A program made the translations under genes and the position numbers. From Bacteroides sp. GM023 (GTDB taxonomy: Bacteria; Bacteroidota; Bacteroidia; Bacteroidales; Bacteroidaceae), in contig NZ_JAAXGE010000003.1 in NCBI RefSeq assembly GCF_014750685.1, positions 744,001 to 808,000 of the forward strand: a stretch of DNA of 64,000 bases, given 5' to 3'. Positions 52,269 through 61,665 of the stretch are shown here, piece by piece. The notes under the pieces are model-generated. The model did no database searches, was not told the origin of the DNA, and saw nothing but the letters and a program-made list of their open reading frames with translations. The first letter of the stretch is position 1. Every line of letters starts with the position of its first letter.

Positions 52269-55200
52269 TTATAGTTTATGGAACCAATAAATACCTTCTT
52301 TCTTATCAGTAACCTTTAGCTTGTATAATACGTTTATTTTCAACGATTTACTTATCACTTCTATCTTTCCTGAAGCAGGATGAATGTACTTTAATGCATA
52401 CTTCCCGGACGATAATTGAACTGGAATATCTGTTCCCGACTTGGAATAAATGATACTTCCAATATCAGATTTTACCATTCTCCTATATGCATCGGTATTT
52501 GTTTCTTCCACTTCCATCACCGCAGCATCCTTCAAGAACGCCTTATCCGTGCACGGGATTACAGGACATGAACCACCTGCCATGAATACAGCCCATCCCA
52601 TAGCCGGATAATTCTGTGCATAGAATGTCACAGCCTTTTGAGGGTATTTCTGCCGATACTCATTTACTGCCTTATAGGCTTCATCGAAAGTAATCTTTCC
52701 TACTTTCATCTTACGCATATGTTGGCGGGGAGCCATATTCTTTCCACCTTCAGGCGCAAAGATTCCATCCGTCTTATAATGCCAGTAGCGAATATCAATA
52801 ATATCAACTACCGCAGCACGTTTGGAATCTGCAAGAATCGCATCCTGCACATCTTTTGTTGTACTCAATGCTACTTTAGCTTTCTTTCCGGTTTCTGCTT
52901 CCCATTCGGCAATTACATCCAGCCAAAATTGCACAAAGTGCAACGGGCCTGTAAATTCCGCACTTGTCAGTTGGATGACATTTGAATTATCTGCAAAGTT
53001 GTTCAAGCATTGACGGATATATTGTCTGTGCAGTTCGCGGCGTACCGGATGGGTAACGTCGTAGAACATATCTGCCACGAATATTCGTTTATCTCCGGCA
53101 AACGGAACAGGCTCTGGGAATCCGGTCTGATTGATATTGTTGCTACTTCTCCACGGACTATCCACCCAGTGTGCACCGGCTTCTATGATATTATGTTGGA
53201 AATAGTTTTCATGGAACAGAAGCAGGCCGTCTTCACTTCCTTTCTCTGCAAATTCCTTCAATCGTGACCAATACCATGCGTTAGGACGGTTCAAGTCGTA
53301 TTTACTCAATCCTTCCCAAGCTGTTCCCTGACCGCTGCGTCCGAAAGGTTGTTCATAGAAAGGTCCCCATACATCTCCATCCCGACGGCGGATACGCTCG
53401 TGGTCGTCCCGGCGACGGTCATACCACAATCCGTAATTTTGGTCGAAAACGAGAATGTTTTTCTCTTTCATAAAGTTGACGACAGAGTCGATACGGTCGG
53501 TTAATCCTAATCCTTCACGTCCCGGAACAAAGCGGGTAATGGCAGGACTTGCCTTTTTCAGGAAACTGGTTTTAAGTCTGCCGTTCCACCAGGGAGTGGT
53601 ATGACTGCCACCTACCAGCAAGGCGCCGTCCATTTGGATGCGTCCATTGACGATAGTTACTTCCGGTTGAACCGACAACTTCTTTAAGTTTGAAGAAGTC
53701 TTTTTCTCTTTGATGTCCTCTATTGATTTCACGCCGGCGGATGCTACTGAAGGAGCAAACTTATTTTCTTCAATCCAGTGTTCCAATGTCAGACGGGGAG
53801 TATATGCTTCTTTTGCCAATTCCATCGCTACTTCAACAGTCGGGCTGCTGGTTGCGCTTGTGTTTCGGGGCAGGATACGGGCACGTTCGCCACAGTCTTT
53901 TTGCAGTCGTTCCGCTAATTGGGCATAAAAGATACTGCGCGGTTGTACATGATTATTAGATTGTGCCCACTCACCGTCTCCCGAAAACTGTGCCCAACAA
54001 CCGTATGCACGGTTCTTCGCATCTTTTGATAGGGCATAACATTCGATTTCTGCGGCGGTACACTGCCAAAACAGGCTATTTGCCGTATTCCATCCGGCTC
54101 CGTTTTTATCTTGTCCCAGGTTCTTGAAGGTAAGATTATGTCCGTCAATATTTACTACATCAAACAGCAGTCCACATGCCCAGGCGTCAATAGAGCCGCT
54201 AAATCCCAAAGATTCATACGAATCGCATTGTACGAAAGCATTAGGTCCGGCTGCACAGAATCCGGCAGCAAAGTCATGAATCCCCTGTTCAGAGTAACAA
54301 CGTTGGAACAAAGTCTGTTGTCCCAATGTATGGAATGTACTACGACGCATACCACCAATTTCAGAAATAGGTTCTCTCGAAATACAGTCCTCGACGGTAA
54401 TCCTAGAGCCTGTACGCTGAACGATAACGGCACTTCCGGCAAAATGCTTGAAGTTTACCTGTCTTACCCAGCAGTTTTCCGCATTTTCGATGGAGATACC
54501 CGTCCAACAATGGTCTTCGTCTTTGGGATAACGCTTATCGTAATCGGAAACCAAGGTCATATTCTCGACTCCACAATGATTGATACGTCCGTTCCATTGG
54601 TAGGCCATAACCACCGAAGTACCGTATTTGGCATCCAAAGCTACGGTCAATGGGGCATCCAATGTGATTTGATTGCCATTTACTTCGCTGACAGTTCTGT
54701 CCCAGGTCAAATCCGTATCGCCTTCCTTCCACCCCAAGGCACTGATTCCACCGCCAAAGATGTCACAGCCTAAAGAAGCAATCCATGTTTTATCGGAAGG
54801 GCGGGTTACCATTACCCGGTCGCCTTTTTTCAGAGAAGTTCCCAAAGCAACCTCCAACGTTCTTGCATTTACCGGAACGTAATTGGAGAGTACCTGCAAG
54901 GTGTCTTGCATATTCAGGTCATTTGTTCCTTCCACATAGATAAGTGCTCCTCTGTCTACTCCTTTTTTCAGTAATATTGTTTTTTCCTTATCCATTCCTC
55001 GCAGTACGATTCCAGATGCAGGAATACGGATGCTGCCGGATAGAGCAAACTCTCCTTGACCGACCAATACCGCTCCGCGAAAACCGGAAGCATCGGGAGT
55101 CAGTGAAGCTACATAATTAATGGCCCGTTGAATTCTTGCTGTGTTGTCTCCTTCCTTCCAGGATACAAATACAACATTCCGAACAGAAGGGATATCCTGT

Positions 55201-55370
55201 TCGGATGCCTGATAACCGCAAGTCGAGAAATCGAGAATCCGGTTTCCCTGTTCATCGGTCAGATAGGTAATTTGGTCATTCTTTACCTGCAAAGCAAAGG
55301 TTTGCGCATGATTCTGCGCAAACCCAATACTTAATAGTCCCAAAAGGATAGTTCTTATTCGTATATTCAT
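52269..55370 (-). CDS. Secreted beta-helix plus DUF6298-like protein, putative glycan enzyme
   Basis: 1033 residues with a signal peptide (to about NHAQ23). Residues 60-500 form a pectin-lyase-like right-handed beta-helix (TARIQRAINYVAS... then ENAENCWVRQVNFKHFAGSAVIVQRTGSRITVEDC). After a linker, residues about 570-940 look like an (alpha/beta)-barrel glycosidase: DRIDSVVNFMKEKNILVFDQNYGLWYDRRRDDH, LLLFHENYFQHNI, VIQLTSAEFTG, each with candidate catalytic Glu or Asp. This arrangement fits DUF6298-containing proteins seen in pectin loci; the activity is not established to my knowledge. It is the last gene after the pectate lyase, 30 bp behind it. Confidence 0.8.
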   Translation of the reverse strand: MNIRIRTILLGLLSIGFAQNHAQTFALQVKNDQITYLTDEQGNRILDFSTCGYQASEQDIPSVRNVVFVSWKEGDNTARIQRAINYVASLTPDASGFRGAVLVGQGEFALSGSIRIPASGIVLRGMDKEKTILLKKGVDRGALIYVEGTNDLNMQDTLQVLSNYVPVNARTLEVALGTSLKKGDRVMVTRPSDKTWIASLGCDIFGGGISALGWKEGDTDLTWDRTVSEVNGNQITLDAPLTVALDAKYGTSVVMAYQWNGRINHCGVENMTLVSDYDKRYPKDEDHCWTGISIENAENCWVRQVNFKHFAGSAVIVQRTGSRITVEDCISREPISEIGGMRRSTFHTLGQQTLFQRCYSEQGIHDFAAGFCAAGPNAFVQCDSYESLGFSGSIDAWACGLLFDVVNIDGHNLTFKNLGQDKNGAGWNTANSLFWQCTAAEIECYALSKDAKNRAYGCWAQFSGDGEWAQSNNHVQPRSIFYAQLAERLQKDCGERARILPRNTSATSSPTVEVAMELAKEAYTPRLTLEHWIEENKFAPSVASAGVKSIEDIKEKKTSSNLKKLSVQPEVTIVNGRIQMDGALLVGGSHTTPWWNGRLKTSFLKKASPAITRFVPGREGLGLTDRIDSVVNFMKEKNILVFDQNYGLWYDRRRDDHERIRRRDGDVWGPFYEQPFGRSGQGTAWEGLSKYDLNRPNAWYWSRLKEFAEKGSEDGLLLFHENYFQHNIIEAGAHWVDSPWRSSNNINQTGFPEPVPFAGDKRIFVADMFYDVTHPVRRELHRQYIRQCLNNFADNSNVIQLTSAEFTGPLHFVQFWLDVIAEWEAETGKKAKVALSTTKDVQDAILADSKRAAVVDIIDIRYWHYKTDGIFAPEGGKNMAPRQHMRKMKVGKITFDEAYKAVNEYRQKYPQKAVTFYAQNYPAMGWAVFMAGGSCPVIPCTDKAFLKDAAVMEVEETNTDAYRRMVKSDIGSIIYSKSGTDIPVQLSSGKYALKYIHPASGKIEVISKSLKINVLYKLKVTDKKEGIYWFHKL

Positions 55371-55400
55371 TACAATAAACTTTATTATCTATTTATTCGG

Positions 55401-57083
55401 CTAAAATAAACTTTTCCGTTTAGATAGTGTATCGTGATTGTTCTTTATATTTGTCCAATCCACTTTTTTCTTGGTGTCCATACCATTAATGTATTTTTCG
55501 ATGTTGGTATAGCCGTCTCCGTTGCAATCCATAGTTGCGTCTGCCGGGTCATTCGGATTCAGCCCGTTAGCAATTTCCCAGGCATCCGGCATACCGTCAC
55601 CATCTGTGTCGATATACGATTCTCCCTTATATTCGGGAAGTCCGCCTACCTGACGAATATCTGTAATGATACCTTGCTTGTAAGAGTCAGCCGGTAAGCG
55701 TCTCTTTACATAAGGAGAAACAAATTCAGGCGCATCTTTTACATAAATGGCTTTTCCTGTACGTACGGTTTTAATAACACGTGTATCTACGGCATCACGT
55801 TTCGGGAAATTGGCTCCTACATTATCCAATACAAAATCAGATGCTTTTTTAGTATCCATAATGGTTACATGAGGCATTTTAAACGGTTCATCTGATTTAA
55901 TCTGCGGAAGGAACTTATTTTCATCTACTTCGCTGGCTAGTTGTACGCCACCGTCCCAGTTATTCTTCGTTACCTTAGCGTTGCCATGAACGATATTACC
56001 GTTTACATAGGCTTTTCCGAAAGACAGGGGTTTACTCTTGTCACGTCCGGCTTCCGGCTTGAGGATACGATAGGAAATCGGCTTATCCAACGGAGTGATA
56101 GGTCCCGGCTTGAAGTAGTTATTAATCATGTTGTAGAAACTCTTGTTATCTCCCCCGTCTACGGAACGGTTCCACCAGTTGAAAACAACATTGTTGACGA
56201 AGTTAAAGTCTCCATCCATACCTACCGAACTGTTACGACTGATATTGGAAGCGAAGAGATTACGGCAGAACATACTGTTGTGCCCGCCGATAGTAGCGCC
56301 GAACGCATGATTATAAGTATCCAGCGCTTCGGAGAATATGGAGTTTTGAATGGTAATATTTACCGTTGGAAGTTTCAATCCATGTCCATCCGCACCTCTA
56401 TTATATACATGGCGGTAGATAGACATATTCTCATCCAGCCCCCAACTTGCCGAGCAATGGTCTACTATGATATTTCCAACTGCATTTCCGCCTACCGCAT
56501 CATCACGGAAAGCAACATCCTGCGCACCGCGACGGAAACGCATATGACGGATGACAACATCATGCGTATCAATCAGAAAGGATTGACCTGTCACGCAAAT
56601 ACCGTCTCCGGGTGCTGTCTGACCGGCAATCGTCACATAAGGAGCGCGTACGTTAATCGGGCTTTTCAGGCGAATTATTCCTGATACATTGAAAACGATG
56701 ATACGTGCACCACCGGTTTCGCAAGCTTCGCGCAATGTGCCGGAGCCCGAATCTTCGAGGGAAGTGACTACGATTACTTTACCTCCGCGACCGCCGGGAG
56801 TATACATACCTCCGCCTTCCGCACCGGGGAAAGCGGGAATATTGCTTTTTATCAAATCTTCCGGTTTAGAAGCCCACGGCTTGTAGGGACGTCCTTTTTG
56901 TGCTTCTTCCAAAACTGTCGGCAGAGCTTTTTCCCATGCCGCATCTGATTTCCGTTCGAACTCCGCTTCTTGTTTTGCTGCTCTTGCCTTTACTGAGTCC
57001 GGAATCACTGGATACTGCGCTGCCACAGGTAGTACGCAGGCAACCAGCATCCACGCTGATAATACTTTCTTGATGTTATTCAT
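55401..57083 (-). CDS. Pectate lyase-like protein (PL1-type beta-helix)
   Basis: About 560 residues from the ATG at 57083, which begins the signal peptide (MNNIKKVLSAWMLVACVLPVAAQ); a longer frame to 57167 would overlap the HTCS gene. The beta-helix enzyme core starts at FPGAEGGGMYTPGGRGGKVIVVTSLEDSGSGTLREA, typical of the PL1_2-like pectate lyases, with IIVDHCSASWGLDENMSIY (calcium/substrate region) and NNVVFNWWNRSVDGGD. The C terminus has a dockerin-like/EF-hand calcium stretch, DTDGDGMPDAWE and DCNGDGYTN. It is secreted to the periplasm or surface and would cleave polygalacturonate by beta-elimination. It lies 58 bp after the HTCS gene. Confidence 0.88.
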   Translation of the reverse strand: MNNIKKVLSAWMLVACVLPVAAQYPVIPDSVKARAAKQEAEFERKSDAAWEKALPTVLEEAQKGRPYKPWASKPEDLIKSNIPAFPGAEGGGMYTPGGRGGKVIVVTSLEDSGSGTLREACETGGARIIVFNVSGIIRLKSPINVRAPYVTIAGQTAPGDGICVTGQSFLIDTHDVVIRHMRFRRGAQDVAFRDDAVGGNAVGNIIVDHCSASWGLDENMSIYRHVYNRGADGHGLKLPTVNITIQNSIFSEALDTYNHAFGATIGGHNSMFCRNLFASNISRNSSVGMDGDFNFVNNVVFNWWNRSVDGGDNKSFYNMINNYFKPGPITPLDKPISYRILKPEAGRDKSKPLSFGKAYVNGNIVHGNAKVTKNNWDGGVQLASEVDENKFLPQIKSDEPFKMPHVTIMDTKKASDFVLDNVGANFPKRDAVDTRVIKTVRTGKAIYVKDAPEFVSPYVKRRLPADSYKQGIITDIRQVGGLPEYKGESYIDTDGDGMPDAWEIANGLNPNDPADATMDCNGDGYTNIEKYINGMDTKKKVDWTNIKNNHDTLSKRKSLF

Positions 57084-57141
57084 TCTTTCGAATCTTAATA
57101 GGTTTACTAAAAAGACGATTAAGAAAGCATTTTGTAATCGG

Positions 57142-60100
57142 TTATTTCTCTCCTTTCCGCCATTCATTCATATATTCACGGGGAGTTTGGTTATATTTTT
57201 TCCGAAAACACTTGCTATAATAGCCGGAATCTTTGAATCCGACGGCAAAAGCAACTTCTGAAACGCTTAAATCCGTGTTCTTTATCAGTTCGATGGATTT
57301 ATTCAGGCGAATCTCTTTTACCAGGTCTACGGGTGCTAATCCGGTAAGGCTCTTCAACTTCTTGAAGAATGCCGAGCGACTCAAGCCAATGCCGGAAGCT
57401 ATCGTGTCTATATTGAAATCGCTGTCGTCCATATTTTCCTCAATCACTTGATGAATCTTTTCGAGGAATTGCACGTCTTTCTTTACCAAATATTGTTCGT
57501 AGCTGTCTTCTTCCGTCGTTGTCTGATTTTCCATTTGCTGACGGATACGTTCACGGAATATTTTTCGTTCGGCAAGCAACTGATCGATACGTGCCAGCAG
57601 GTATTCTTTGCTGAATGGTTTCGTAATGTAAGCGTTTGCTCCTAGCGTAATCGCTTTTGTCTTGGCACCTTCATCGTTCTTTGCAGTCAGGATAATCACA
57701 GGAATATGACTGATTTGGAAGTCTTTACGGATAGCTTGCAACATTTCCAAGCCGTCCATTTCGGGCATCATCTGATCAGTCACCACAATATCAGGATGAT
57801 ATAGATGTACTTTCTTCAAGCCTTCCACTCCATTATTGGCAACGTGAATATTGAATTTATCCTCAAGCTGAAGTTTTATCAACTGGCAAAGGTCTTTATT
57901 GTCTTCCACCAACAAGAGAGTTGGCAACGAAGCATCAATTTCCGGTTCTTCTTCCGTTCCTTCCGATGAAGAAAGAGTCTCGGCCGATTCCTCTTCGGAA
58001 GCAGCCGGAGCAACTTCAGTATCACTGACATAGAAGTCTACTTCGGACGGGCGGTAATGTTCCTTATCCATCAGAAGTTCCACAGTAAATACAGCCCCCT
58101 GCCCTTCAGGGCTTTCAGCACGAATCAACCCATGGTGCAGGTTGACTATCTCTTTGGAAAGTGCCAATCCGATGCCTGTACCTTGATAATATGGGTTCTT
58201 TGTATTTTCCCCTTGCGAGAAACGTTCAAAGATTTCGGTTAGTTTGCTTTGCGGGATACCTTCTCCGTTATCTTCTACCCGCACATAACAGCGTTTTCCG
58301 TCGTCCGTCAGTCCGGCAGTAACATAAATACTTCCACCGGCATGGGTAAACTTGAATGCGTTTGATATGATATTACGGATTACAATACTTAATTTATCTT
58401 TGTCCGCCCATACCATAATTGATTCATCCGGCAACTGGAAAGTGAAACTGATTTCATTCTCTTCCGAAAGTACCCGGAATTCTTTTTGGAAAGAGGCAAT
58501 CATCTCGTTGAAGTCAATCAGGGAAACATGCAGGCGCATCTTACCATTCTGAATCTTGCGGAAATCGAGTATCTGATTGACTAACTGCAACATCTGATTG
58601 GTATTCTTCTCCATCAGTTCCACATATTGCAATCCTTTCGGAGATAGTTGCTCGCGTTCTTTCAATTCCTGTATCGGGCCTTTAATCAATGTCAAAGGCG
58701 TGCGGAGTTCATGGGAAATATTGGTAAAGAACTTGATTTTCAGTTCCGAAACCTTTTGCTCGATATAGATGTCATTCTTCATCTTAATCATAAAGAAAGC
58801 CAGTCGTAAAGCAAAATAAAGAGCTGCCAACCCAAGAATAACATAGATAAGTGTAGCCCACCAGCTTAGCCACCAGGGTGGAAGGATGGTAACAGCTAAA
58901 GTACGGTTGGAAACAAGTTCCGAGTTAGCTTCGTCAATCGTTTCTACACGGAATGTATAATCACCGGGCGGTACGTTGGTGTAAGAAGCGATACGGTTCT
59001 TGCCGGTATAGTGCCATTCTTTCTCGTAACCTTCGAGTATATAACGATAAGATACCCGGTTCTGATTGTAGAAATTCAGGGCAGCAAATTCTATCGTGAA
59101 CATGGATTGGTTATAGTTCAGTTGAATTGCGTCGGCATAGGTAATGGATTCTTTCAGAATCGGGCAATCCATGAAACTACGCAAATCACGGTTGGAAACT
59201 TTGAAATCAACGATACGTGTATCATAGTTCGTGTGTTGTGTTTCCAGTTTATCGGGAGAAAATGCCAGGATTCCTTGTCGGGTGCCCACCCATAAATCTC
59301 CATTCAATGTGCGGAGCGCGCTCCCTTCTTCCAGTTCCACATTCAAAAAGCCGTCATATCTATCGTAGTTGCGAAACTGTTCGGTTGCCTTATTGAAGCA
59401 GGAAATGCCGATTTCTGTTGTAAACCACAGGTTACCGTTCTTATCTTCTACAATCGACTTGACTACATCGTTATTCATGCCTTCACGTATGCCGTAAGAC
59501 TTGAAAACCGGTTCGTGCTTCTCTTTGTCATAGCTGACTAGCCGGTTCAGTCCCCCACCGAATACACTTACCCAAATTTGTGAATCGGCATCTTTATATA
59601 ATACATAGATATCATTGTCCGCTACGTTGGAACGTTCGCTAACCTGGCGGTAAGTCTCAAACTGGATTTGTTCGGGTGCGGTGAAATGTCCGTCAAAAGA
59701 CATCAGACCATCCATCGTTCCCACCCAAATACGTCCGTCTTCATCTTCCGTCATTGTACGCACTTCCATATAAAGACCGTAGGGCGGATATTGTTTCAGT
59801 CCGTTGTATTTATGCTTAAAGACAATCTCTCCATTTTCTTCGGAAAGCAGGTTCAATCCCCCGCCTAATAATCCTACCCAAATGCGTCCCTGACTATCCT
59901 GATAGGTAAAGTACACATCATTATTACTGATAGAGTTCGGATTTTTAGGGTCATTCTTATAACGGGTAAAGCGCAGGCCGTGAGGTGAGTTCATATCCGG
60001 CTCGGCTTTGACAAGTCCGCTGCCTTTGGTAGAGAACCATAGATTTCCGTCTTTGTCTTCCATAATATGATAGACTGCTCCCAACAGATAGTTCTTGTCA

Positions 60101-61572
60101 GAGAAAATCTGTTTCACCTGTCCGTTACGGTCCAAACGATACAAAGTTTGCCAGCGGGTACCTACCCATATATCTCCGTTTTGGGCTTGAAAAAGGGCAC
60201 GTATTCCTTGATTCCAGGAAGTGGGCTTCTCAGCAGAAACGGGAACAGGAGATACTTCCGTCAATAACTGGAATTGTTTTTTGGGGAAGTTTACTCTATA
60301 TACGCCACTACCCGTAGATGCCAGCCAAAGGATTCCGTCCTTATCTAAGAGAAGATGGAAGAACAGTTGGTTGGGAATGTCGTCGGAGAAAGGTTTCATC
60401 TGATTGATTCGGGTCATTTCCAGTTTGTCTCTGTCGAATAGGAGAATCTCTCCGCCCGGAGTCAGGAAAAACATACCTTGCTCACCGGCATCCTGCATTT
60501 CGAAGTTTCCGATGGCATTATGATTAGGAAATGTAAAACGATGGCTACTTCTGTTCAGAGGGTCATAGTATGTCAAAGCATGGTTGCCTTCTTGGAACCA
60601 TATTTTGTCATATTTATCGTAGAATATGATTCCACCCTCTTTTTCGGGAATGGTGAATGGAAGTTTGGTCAGTTGCTTGTAGCCTATATTGTATTCATAA
60701 GCTCCTTCATTGGTGGTAATATACATTAAACCGGATTCGGTAACCAGCAAGTTGGAGATGGATTGTTTGATTTCCGGTATTTCATAACGGTTCACGACTC
60801 CGTTTTGCGGGTCAATGCTGTAAATATGCCCATTCTTATCCCCTAGCCACAGGAATTTGGAACTGTAGGAAGCACAAGTGAACTGTTCGGGATTAGCGGA
60901 AACTTTTTTCTGTATGAAGTCGCCCGGTTTATCTTTCAGGGCTGCACCTTTTCTTAGGGACAGTATTTGATAGTCCATACCTATCCAGTTGATAAATTCA
61001 GGTGTTTCGCAGAATACGTTATGTTTCAACCGCATATCATAGACATTCACGTTAGGACGTGAGTCGTGCAACTGCTTCATTGTAATCTTGCCATCTTTAT
61101 CGGTATAGGCACGCAAAAGGCTTTTATCTTTGGTAAGTAACAGGACATCCCCGTCTTCTGTTGTCTGAATCTTGATGATTTGGATATTTTCGGAGTATTC
61201 TTTCACATCGTCATAGACTGCGTGAAAGCTTTCGTGACGTTTGTCAAACAGATAGAGTTTACGGTCAATGGTCTTAATCCATAGAAAACCATTTTTGTCT
61301 TCTACGATACGCTGAATCTTGCGAGGGGGAATATCGGCGGAATAAAATCCGTCGCGGTTGTCATAGGAACGGAATTTAGTCCCGTCAAAACTACATAGTC
61401 CATACCATGTACCGAACCAGATAAAACCATCTTCTCCTTTTAAAGTGCAGTTAACGATATTATTAGGCAATCCGCGTTCAGCCGTGTAGTGTTCCACAAT
61501 CATATTCGGATAGGCAAAAGCATAAACGCCTATCATCAACAGTAATAGTATTAGAATATTCCGTTTTCTCAT
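57142..61572 (-). CDS. Hybrid two-component system regulator (HTCS) of a pectin-type locus
   Basis: 1476 residues: signal peptide (to about FAYP), about 14 beta-propeller sensor repeats (for example EDGFIWFGTWYGLCSFDG), a Y_Y_Y domain (about 800-870), a membrane helix (about 900-925), a kinase with phospho-acceptor His954 (ISHELRTPLTLIKGP), ATPase motifs (NAFKFT, DNGEGIP, GTGIGLAL), a receiver with Asp1266 (VTDQMMPEMDG) and an AraC-type HTH (about 1375-1470). The periplasmic sensor should bind an oligosaccharide made by the locus, and the HTH domain then activates its genes. The gene lies inside a row of same-strand genes for GH2, pectate lyase and DUF6298 proteins, which points to pectin fragments. 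Confidence 0.95.
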   Translation of the reverse strand: MRKRNILILLLLMIGVYAFAYPNMIVEHYTAERGLPNNIVNCTLKGEDGFIWFGTWYGLCSFDGTKFRSYDNRDGFYSADIPPRKIQRIVEDKNGFLWIKTIDRKLYLFDKRHESFHAVYDDVKEYSENIQIIKIQTTEDGDVLLLTKDKSLLRAYTDKDGKITMKQLHDSRPNVNVYDMRLKHNVFCETPEFINWIGMDYQILSLRKGAALKDKPGDFIQKKVSANPEQFTCASYSSKFLWLGDKNGHIYSIDPQNGVVNRYEIPEIKQSISNLLVTESGLMYITTNEGAYEYNIGYKQLTKLPFTIPEKEGGIIFYDKYDKIWFQEGNHALTYYDPLNRSSHRFTFPNHNAIGNFEMQDAGEQGMFFLTPGGEILLFDRDKLEMTRINQMKPFSDDIPNQLFFHLLLDKDGILWLASTGSGVYRVNFPKKQFQLLTEVSPVPVSAEKPTSWNQGIRALFQAQNGDIWVGTRWQTLYRLDRNGQVKQIFSDKNYLLGAVYHIMEDKDGNLWFSTKGSGLVKAEPDMNSPHGLRFTRYKNDPKNPNSISNNDVYFTYQDSQGRIWVGLLGGGLNLLSEENGEIVFKHKYNGLKQYPPYGLYMEVRTMTEDEDGRIWVGTMDGLMSFDGHFTAPEQIQFETYRQVSERSNVADNDIYVLYKDADSQIWVSVFGGGLNRLVSYDKEKHEPVFKSYGIREGMNNDVVKSIVEDKNGNLWFTTEIGISCFNKATEQFRNYDRYDGFLNVELEEGSALRTLNGDLWVGTRQGILAFSPDKLETQHTNYDTRIVDFKVSNRDLRSFMDCPILKESITYADAIQLNYNQSMFTIEFAALNFYNQNRVSYRYILEGYEKEWHYTGKNRIASYTNVPPGDYTFRVETIDEANSELVSNRTLAVTILPPWWLSWWATLIYVILGLAALYFALRLAFFMIKMKNDIYIEQKVSELKIKFFTNISHELRTPLTLIKGPIQELKEREQLSPKGLQYVELMEKNTNQMLQLVNQILDFRKIQNGKMRLHVSLIDFNEMIASFQKEFRVLSEENEISFTFQLPDESIMVWADKDKLSIVIRNIISNAFKFTHAGGSIYVTAGLTDDGKRCYVRVEDNGEGIPQSKLTEIFERFSQGENTKNPYYQGTGIGLALSKEIVNLHHGLIRAESPEGQGAVFTVELLMDKEHYRPSEVDFYVSDTEVAPAASEEESAETLSSSEGTEEEPEIDASLPTLLLVEDNKDLCQLIKLQLEDKFNIHVANNGVEGLKKVHLYHPDIVVTDQMMPEMDGLEMLQAIRKDFQISHIPVIILTAKNDEGAKTKAITLGANAYITKPFSKEYLLARIDQLLAERKIFRERIRQQMENQTTTEEDSYEQYLVKKDVQFLEKIHQVIEENMDDSDFNIDTIASGIGLSRSAFFKKLKSLTGLAPVDLVKEIRLNKSIELIKNTDLSVSEVAFAVGFKDSGYYSKCFRKKYNQTPREYMNEWRKGEK

Positions 61573-61613
61573 TGATGGTAATAATTGGAATTAAATGTGT
61601 ACTCAAAGATAAG

Positions 61614-61650
61614 CTTTTTTTTGAAGATAGTGACCTAAATCACTATCTTC
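61614..61650 (-). promoter_or_regulatory. -7 box of the HTCS gene and adjacent 11-bp inverted repeat
   Basis: Minus-strand TATCTTTG (61614-61621) matches TAnnTTTG, 42 bp before the HTCS start. Just upstream GAAGATAGTGA (61623-61633) and TCACTATCTTC (61640-61650) form a perfect inverted repeat with a 6-bp centre, covering the -33 area. It follows the GH2 stop by 16 bp, but an A tract rather than a T tract follows it on the minus strand, so an operator or processing hairpin is more likely than a terminator. Confidence 0.5.
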
Positions 61651-61665
61651 TTATCTTTTATTGTG

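Noticed and set aside
54111..54773. 220-residue plus-strand open frame inside the beta-helix gene
   Set aside because: It is antisense to a well supported coding frame, and has no ribosome site or recognisable domain.
55941..56684. 247-residue plus-strand open frame opposite the pectate lyase
   Set aside because: The opposite strand encodes a clear PL1-like enzyme; this frame has no family pattern.
55401..57167. Pectate lyase start at 57167, overlapping the HTCS gene
   Set aside because: The added 28 residues are charged and precede a clean signal peptide starting at 57083.
61623..61650. Terminator behind the GH2 gene
   Set aside because: The stem is perfect, but on the minus strand an A tract follows instead of T. 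It is listed as part of the HTCS promoter region instead.
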